DNA from: JAQWCH01 sp050952725
GTDB lineage: Bacteria > Bacillota_I > Bacilli_A > RFN20 > CAG-826
NCBI GenBank assembly: GCA_050952725.1
Contig: JBMNLN010000001.1
Location: 744,001 to 808,000 of the forward strand
Length of the DNA: 64,000 nucleotides
Direction of reading: 5' to 3'
The translations under genes were made by a program, and so were the position numbers. The notes beneath the pieces were generated by a model, which saw only the letters and a program-made list of their open reading frames with translations, was not told where the DNA came from and ran no database searches. This document shows positions 60,380 to 64,000 of the stretch, piece after piece. Every line of letters begins with the position of its first letter. Within the stretch, counting starts at the first letter, position 1.

Positions 60380-61276
60380 TTATCCTTTAATGCCGACCCC
60401 CGCGACCGATTGTAAAAATTTCTTCTGCATAAAACTAAACAAGAAGACGACGGGAATTAAACTGATAAGACTAGCCACCGAGACGTAGTTCCACGGGATT
60501 AAATAGGAACTGGAGCCGCCTTCGCGATATAAATTTTCAAAGATGGAAATGCTATTGGCCATCACCCAATGCGATTTATCGCTAATATAGAGAGCGGGTC
60601 CGTACAAGTCGTTATAGGTCCCGACGAAGTAGAGAAGAATTACCGTGGTAATCGCCGGTATATTGAGGGGTAAGATAATTTTAAAGAAGATAGCGACTTC
60701 CCCATACCCATCCATCCGCGCGGCTTCAATCAGGGCTTTGGGGATAGTTTGGAAAAATTGTCGGAACATGAAGATTACAAAAATATCGGTGGCAAACCAC
60801 GAAGCAATCCACAGGGGAATATAGGCGACTTCCTTCAGTCCGGAATTGACCATGAATTCATAAATTGGGATACCGAGAAGTTCTCCGGGAATCATCATCG
60901 TCGACAGCAAGATGAAGAAGATGATGTTCTTGCCAGGAAATTTAAAGAAAGTAAATCCATAAGCCGCTAGCGAACAGGTGATAATCGTCCCCAAGGTCTT
61001 TAAGACAAAGATGATCATCGTGTTACAAAACATCCGCCCAATTTTATAATCAGGATGATTCAAAACGAACTTGAGATTCTCTCCTAAGGCGAAAGAATGG
61101 GGGAACATCGTCGCTTGCGTTGCCGCCTCATTTAAATCTTTCATCGCCGTAATCAATAAGTAATAAAGTGGGACCAGCGCGATAAAAGCAAAAAACGATA
61201 ACGCAAAATAGATGAAGGCTTTGCGGGCGTTTTCTTTCCGTTTCGGGTTCGTTTTCTTGGCAGAGGTGGGCTTCAT
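60380..61276 (-). CDS. Sugar ABC permease, MalG type
   Basis: 298 aa, six membrane helices. A basic N-tail (KKTNPKRKENARK) leads into ALSFFAFIALVPLYYLLITAMKD. The EAA loop is PKALIEAARMDGYGEVAIFFKIILPLNIPAI. It follows the MalF-type gene by 2 nt and works with it and the binding protein at 62212. No ATPase gene in the operon. Confidence 0.93.
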   Translation of the reverse strand: MKPTSAKKTNPKRKENARKAFIYFALSFFAFIALVPLYYLLITAMKDLNEAATQATMFPHSFALGENLKFVLNHPDYKIGRMFCNTMIIFVLKTLGTIITCSLAAYGFTFFKFPGKNIIFFILLSTMMIPGELLGIPIYEFMVNSGLKEVAYIPLWIASWFATDIFVIFMFRQFFQTIPKALIEAARMDGYGEVAIFFKIILPLNIPAITTVILLYFVGTYNDLYGPALYISDKSHWVMANSISIFENLYREGGSSSYLIPWNYVSVASLISLIPVVFLFSFMQKKFLQSVAGVGIKG

Positions 61277-61278
61277 GT

Positions 61279-62208
61279 TCAGGTGATATCCTTTTCGACA
61301 TAGAATTTTGACATGAAGAACTGAAACAGGGTAAAAGCGAAGATAATCAAGAAGAACAACCAGGCCATCGCCGCTGCATAACCAAGGCGGAAAGGCATAT
61401 TAAAGGCAGTCATAAACATATAGATAGGGAATAAGAGAGTGGAGTTACTCGGCCATCCTTGCCCATTCCCCATCACGAAGGCTAGGGAAAAAGCGCGAAG
61501 GCCATCGATGGTAATCAACACCACATTGAAAAATAACATTGGAGTAATCAGCGGCAAGGTGATTTTGAAGAACTGCTGAACCCGCGTCGCTCCTTCGAGT
61601 TCGGCCGCTTCATAGTAATGTTCGGGAATACTTTGGAGCGCGGCGAGAAACACGAGCATTTTGACTCCAAACCCCATCGAGCTAATTAAAATCATCGTTA
61701 ACAATGCGGAATCAGGGGAAATATGCCAAAGGGGAAGATGGACAAATCCCAAGAAACTCAAGACTTGGTTAACCAGACCAGTACTTGGATTAAATAAGTT
61801 TTTATAGACGGCCCCAACTGCAAAACTAGGGATGATAAACGGAAGCATATAAATCGTGCGAAAGACCCCGATTCCTTTTACTTTGCTATTGAGTAACAAA
61901 GCGAGAATAAGCGAAGTCACCAGGACAAAGAAACCGCTCACTAAGGCGAAAATCATCGACTGCTTAATCGATAAGGCGAAGAGGTGATCGTGTTTTAAAG
62001 CATATAGATAATTTTCCCAACCGATAAACTCCGTATTCGTATCAAAGATGCTCTTATTGGTGAATGATAAGATCAAGGTTTTAACAATCGGATAAAAGTA
62101 AAAGAGCAAGAAGCCAATTAAGGCAATCCCAGTGAAAAGAAGAAAATAACGATAATCTTTTTTGAAATTCTTCTTAAATAACTTCCATTTGGTCTTAATC
62201 GCGCTCAT
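61279..62208 (-). CDS. Sugar ABC permease, MalF type
   Basis: 309 aa, six membrane helices. YRYFLLFTGIALIGFLLFYFYPIVKTLILSF at the start and EAA loop PEHYYEAAELEGATRVQQFFKITLPLITPML. Between the binding-protein gene (3-nt gap) and the MalG-type gene (2-nt gap). Confidence 0.93.
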   Translation of the reverse strand: MSAIKTKWKLFKKNFKKDYRYFLLFTGIALIGFLLFYFYPIVKTLILSFTNKSIFDTNTEFIGWENYLYALKHDHLFALSIKQSMIFALVSGFFVLVTSLILALLLNSKVKGIGVFRTIYMLPFIIPSFAVGAVYKNLFNPSTGLVNQVLSFLGFVHLPLWHISPDSALLTMILISSMGFGVKMLVFLAALQSIPEHYYEAAELEGATRVQQFFKITLPLITPMLFFNVVLITIDGLRAFSLAFVMGNGQGWPSNSTLLFPIYMFMTAFNMPFRLGYAAAMAWLFFLIIFAFTLFQFFMSKFYVEKDIT

Positions 62209-62211
62209 CGA

Positions 62212-63528
62212 CTAATCTCCATATAAATTGCGATAATAGCTATTCACATTATTTTCAATGCGGGTTAAGACCGCGACCACATCGGTTTCGGCTCCGCGGC
62301 CATCGATCATCAGTTTATATAATTCACTCATCACGAACTCGCGCATAATCTTAGAAAAATCTTTTTCTTGTGGCAGGACCACCGCTTCGTTAATCGCCGC
62401 AAAAAGAGCCTCAATCTTTATTCGTTTTTGTTTTTCGCGGGGGAGTTCTCCAATATAGGCTTGCATGTTTTTAAGGGCCCCAATTTTGCCGTGTTCATAC
62501 ATTTTTAGCGCTCCTTCTTTCCCGGCCCAAAGTTTTAAAAAGTTAAATGCAGCTTGATTTTTTTTGCTGCGCACGGAAATGCCAAAAGCATCCGCGGATA
62601 ATTCTCCACCTGGAGCATTAGGACGGCCAACTGGTTTAGGCAACACTTCGATATCCCAGTCGAGATCGAGAACATCATAGGAGAACCAGTCCCCGATATG
62701 TCCGCCAAAAATCATCGCCACATTCCCGGCTGAAAAGGAATTAGCACTGGCCATCTCATTAGCGTTAGGACTGAATTTAACCCCTTCTGTCCCCATCGCC
62801 TTTTCCCGGAAGAAAGTCGTCGCGGCGATGACTTCAGCACTCGTTAGATTAACTTGATGGTTATGCGTATTAGGGACATAGAAAGTCCCGCCCATTTGCT
62901 GGACATAAACATACCATTCTCCCCACCAGTTGAGTTGGGTTTCGGCGCCGAAATGATGAGGCGGCGCTCCAGTATATTTGGTCATCGCCACGCCAGCTTT
63001 TTGAAAATCATCATAAGTCCAATCCGCCTGGGGATAGACGCTTTCGTCAGCCTTGAGATCAAGCGCACTGCGGATGGCTGGAGCATGTTGATCAAACATC
63101 GCTTTGTTGTAATAAAGTAGCGAGGTATTAATCGAGGTAGGAATCGCGTACACTTTGCCATCAAGGGTTAAGGCGGCCACGATTGGATCGAGATAATCAC
63201 TTAATTTAAAGTCGTTATCAGCCCTGATTAAACTAGTTAAATCGATTAAAGAGGGGCGCATCGCTTCAATGATGACCGTACTCGTTTTGATGATATCGGG
63301 CTCATCTTTGGTGCCGATTAATTTTCCCACATCTTGACCATAGGTCGCCTTAACCGCAATCCCTGTTTGATTTTGATAAAGAGCAAATAAATCATCATAT
63401 CGTCCATCATCTTCAATATCGAGAGCGATTTTAATCTCATTGAGATGATCATGACCAAAACAACCTGTTAGCGTCATGCCTAAGGTCGATAAACTCAACA
63501 AGAAACTCACTTTAAGGTACCGTTTCAT
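62212..63528 (-). CDS. Sugar ABC transporter substrate-binding lipoprotein
   Basis: 438 aa. Signal KRYLKVSFLLSLSTLGMTLTGC with lipobox L-T-G-C. Family 1 binding protein: IKIALDIEDDGRYDDLFALYQNQTGIAVKATYG, KVYAIPTSINTSLLYYNKAMFDQH, SFSAGNVAMIFGGHIGDWF and ISVRSKKNQAAFNFLKLWAG. Probably binds a mannose-containing oligosaccharide, judged only from its neighbours. ATGA overlap with the GH130 gene before it. Confidence 0.92.
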   Translation of the reverse strand: MKRYLKVSFLLSLSTLGMTLTGCFGHDHLNEIKIALDIEDDGRYDDLFALYQNQTGIAVKATYGQDVGKLIGTKDEPDIIKTSTVIIEAMRPSLIDLTSLIRADNDFKLSDYLDPIVAALTLDGKVYAIPTSINTSLLYYNKAMFDQHAPAIRSALDLKADESVYPQADWTYDDFQKAGVAMTKYTGAPPHHFGAETQLNWWGEWYVYVQQMGGTFYVPNTHNHQVNLTSAEVIAATTFFREKAMGTEGVKFSPNANEMASANSFSAGNVAMIFGGHIGDWFSYDVLDLDWDIEVLPKPVGRPNAPGGELSADAFGISVRSKKNQAAFNFLKLWAGKEGALKMYEHGKIGALKNMQAYIGELPREKQKRIKIEALFAAINEAVVLPQEKDFSKIMREFVMSELYKLMIDGRGAETDVVAVLTRIENNVNSYYRNLYGD

Positions 63529-64000
63529 AAAACCTCTCCTAAATTCGCAGCGATTTCATCATAGGTTAAGGTGGCCACAGCAATCGCCTCATCGCACACC
63601 CCGTAATAGATTTTCACTTCATGTTCTTCAAAAACGGCACCACAGGTAAAGACGACTTCGGGCATCAATCCCCCTTTTTCAAAAGGTTCCGTGGGGGCGA
63701 TGAGCGGCTCTTTACTTCTTTTAAGGACTTTACTCGGGTCATCTTTAGCAACTAAGAGGGCGGCGAGATGATAACGGTTGAAAGAATCCGCACTATGGTA
63801 GAGGACCAACCATCCATCTTTGCTCAGGTGAGGAACAGCGCCAGCCCCTAAGCGCACACTGGCCGTATAGTCAATCCGCGCTCCCGTTAATACTTGATGC
63901 TCTCCCCAATGGAGCAGATTCGTACTCCGGGCCACCCAGATATCGAGACGGCCAAATTCACTAGTACTCGGCCGGTGATAAGCATAGTAATATCCGTTAA
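63525..64000 (-). CDS. GH130 beta-mannoside phosphorylase (N-terminus beyond window edge)
   Basis: The frame is open to base 64000, so the protein continues; about 157 residues are visible, the C-terminal part. NGYYYAYHRPSTSEFGRLDIWVARSTNLLHWGEH is the GH130 'R-P-S ... I-x-x-A-x-S-x-D-L-x-x-W' segment, and GAGAVPHLSKDGWLVLYHSAD plus EVVFTCGAVFEEHEVKIYYGVCDEAIAVATLT close the propeller. No sign of export in the visible part. Expected to phosphorolyse imported beta-1,4-mannosyl sugars to mannose-1-phosphate. First visible gene of the minus-strand operon. Confidence 0.88.
   Translation of the reverse strand, partial: NGYYYAYHRPSTSEFGRLDIWVARSTNLLHWGEHQVLTGARIDYTASVRLGAGAVPHLSKDGWLVLYHSADSFNRYHLAALLVAKDDPSKVLKRSKEPLIAPTEPFEKGGLMPEVVFTCGAVFEEHEVKIYYGVCDEAIAVATLTYDEIAANLGEVL

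Overview
The window is a chromosomal segment of a low-GC Bacillota/Mycoplasmatota-type bacterium, probably a host-associated (gut) member of the Erysipelotrichia / RF39 / Acholeplasma-like assemblage. Supporting points are the Bacillus-like gene order ylbF-rsmD-coaD, RNase J, PotABCD, an archaeal-type ProRS, CCA-encoding tRNA genes, the standard code (TGA is a stop, for example at 38840), many small lipoproteins, and surface proteins that end in a C-terminal membrane helix plus a short basic tail with no LPXTG motif. The lineage is inferred; there is no rRNA gene in the window.

Layout. 1-9.4 kb: housekeeping genes on both strands (NAD kinase, a PTS-EIIB relic, Maf, RNase J, deformylase, YlbF, RsmD, CoaD, PgeF, thioredoxin-fold and TM2 membrane proteins, an MFS carrier, tRNA-Ser). 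9.5-18.7 kb: a degenerate GGDEF-EAL protein, ProRS, tRNA-Ser, secreted proteins, a GNAT-like protein, a thioredoxin-fold lipoprotein and a C-terminally anchored surface protein. 19.1-26.3 kb: an intact polyamine ABC operon (potABCD) with unusual PotA and PotD, then a DUF2804 protein and a YhiN-type flavoprotein. 26.35-33.6 kb: a conspicuously AT-rich island between tRNA-Cys and a tRNA cluster. It holds an AAA/DUF4143 ATPase, an Mrr-like nuclease, decayed DNA, and a tight three-gene unit (nuclease-DGQHR fusion, Dam-like methylase, winged-helix-like protein) that looks like a restriction/defence system. 33.7-35.2 kb: seven tRNAs and a Nudix hydrolase. 35.4-37 kb: a HigBA-type toxin-antitoxin pair with two operators, followed by a Na/Pi transporter.

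38.9-50.7 kb is a glycan locus. It has a surface protein divergent from a LacI regulator, then a binding lipoprotein, a fused MalF-MalG permease, an exported GH30 lipoprotein, a cytoplasmic GH30 and another surface protein. 50.8-64 kb is a single minus-strand run of nine genes with junctions between a 4-nt overlap and a 5-nt gap. It encodes a cytoplasmic GH130 phosphorylase (cut by the window edge), a sugar ABC importer, a DUF1861 beta-propeller, a module-only lipoprotein, a GH125 alpha-mannosidase lipoprotein, an exported CBM32-GH130 protein and a GLUG lipoprotein. The best reading is capture and trimming of mannosides (N-glycan or mannan) at the cell surface, import, and intracellular phosphorolysis. 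Neither sugar importer has an ATPase gene nearby, so a shared MsmK/MalK-type ATPase elsewhere is expected.

Themes for follow-up: the DGQHR-nuclease/Dam/winged-helix operon; leaderless mRNAs (start codon 5-6 nt after the -10 box, in four genes); a conserved pre-anchor domain shared by three surface proteins; PotD anchored by a C-terminal helix; and the exported GH130.
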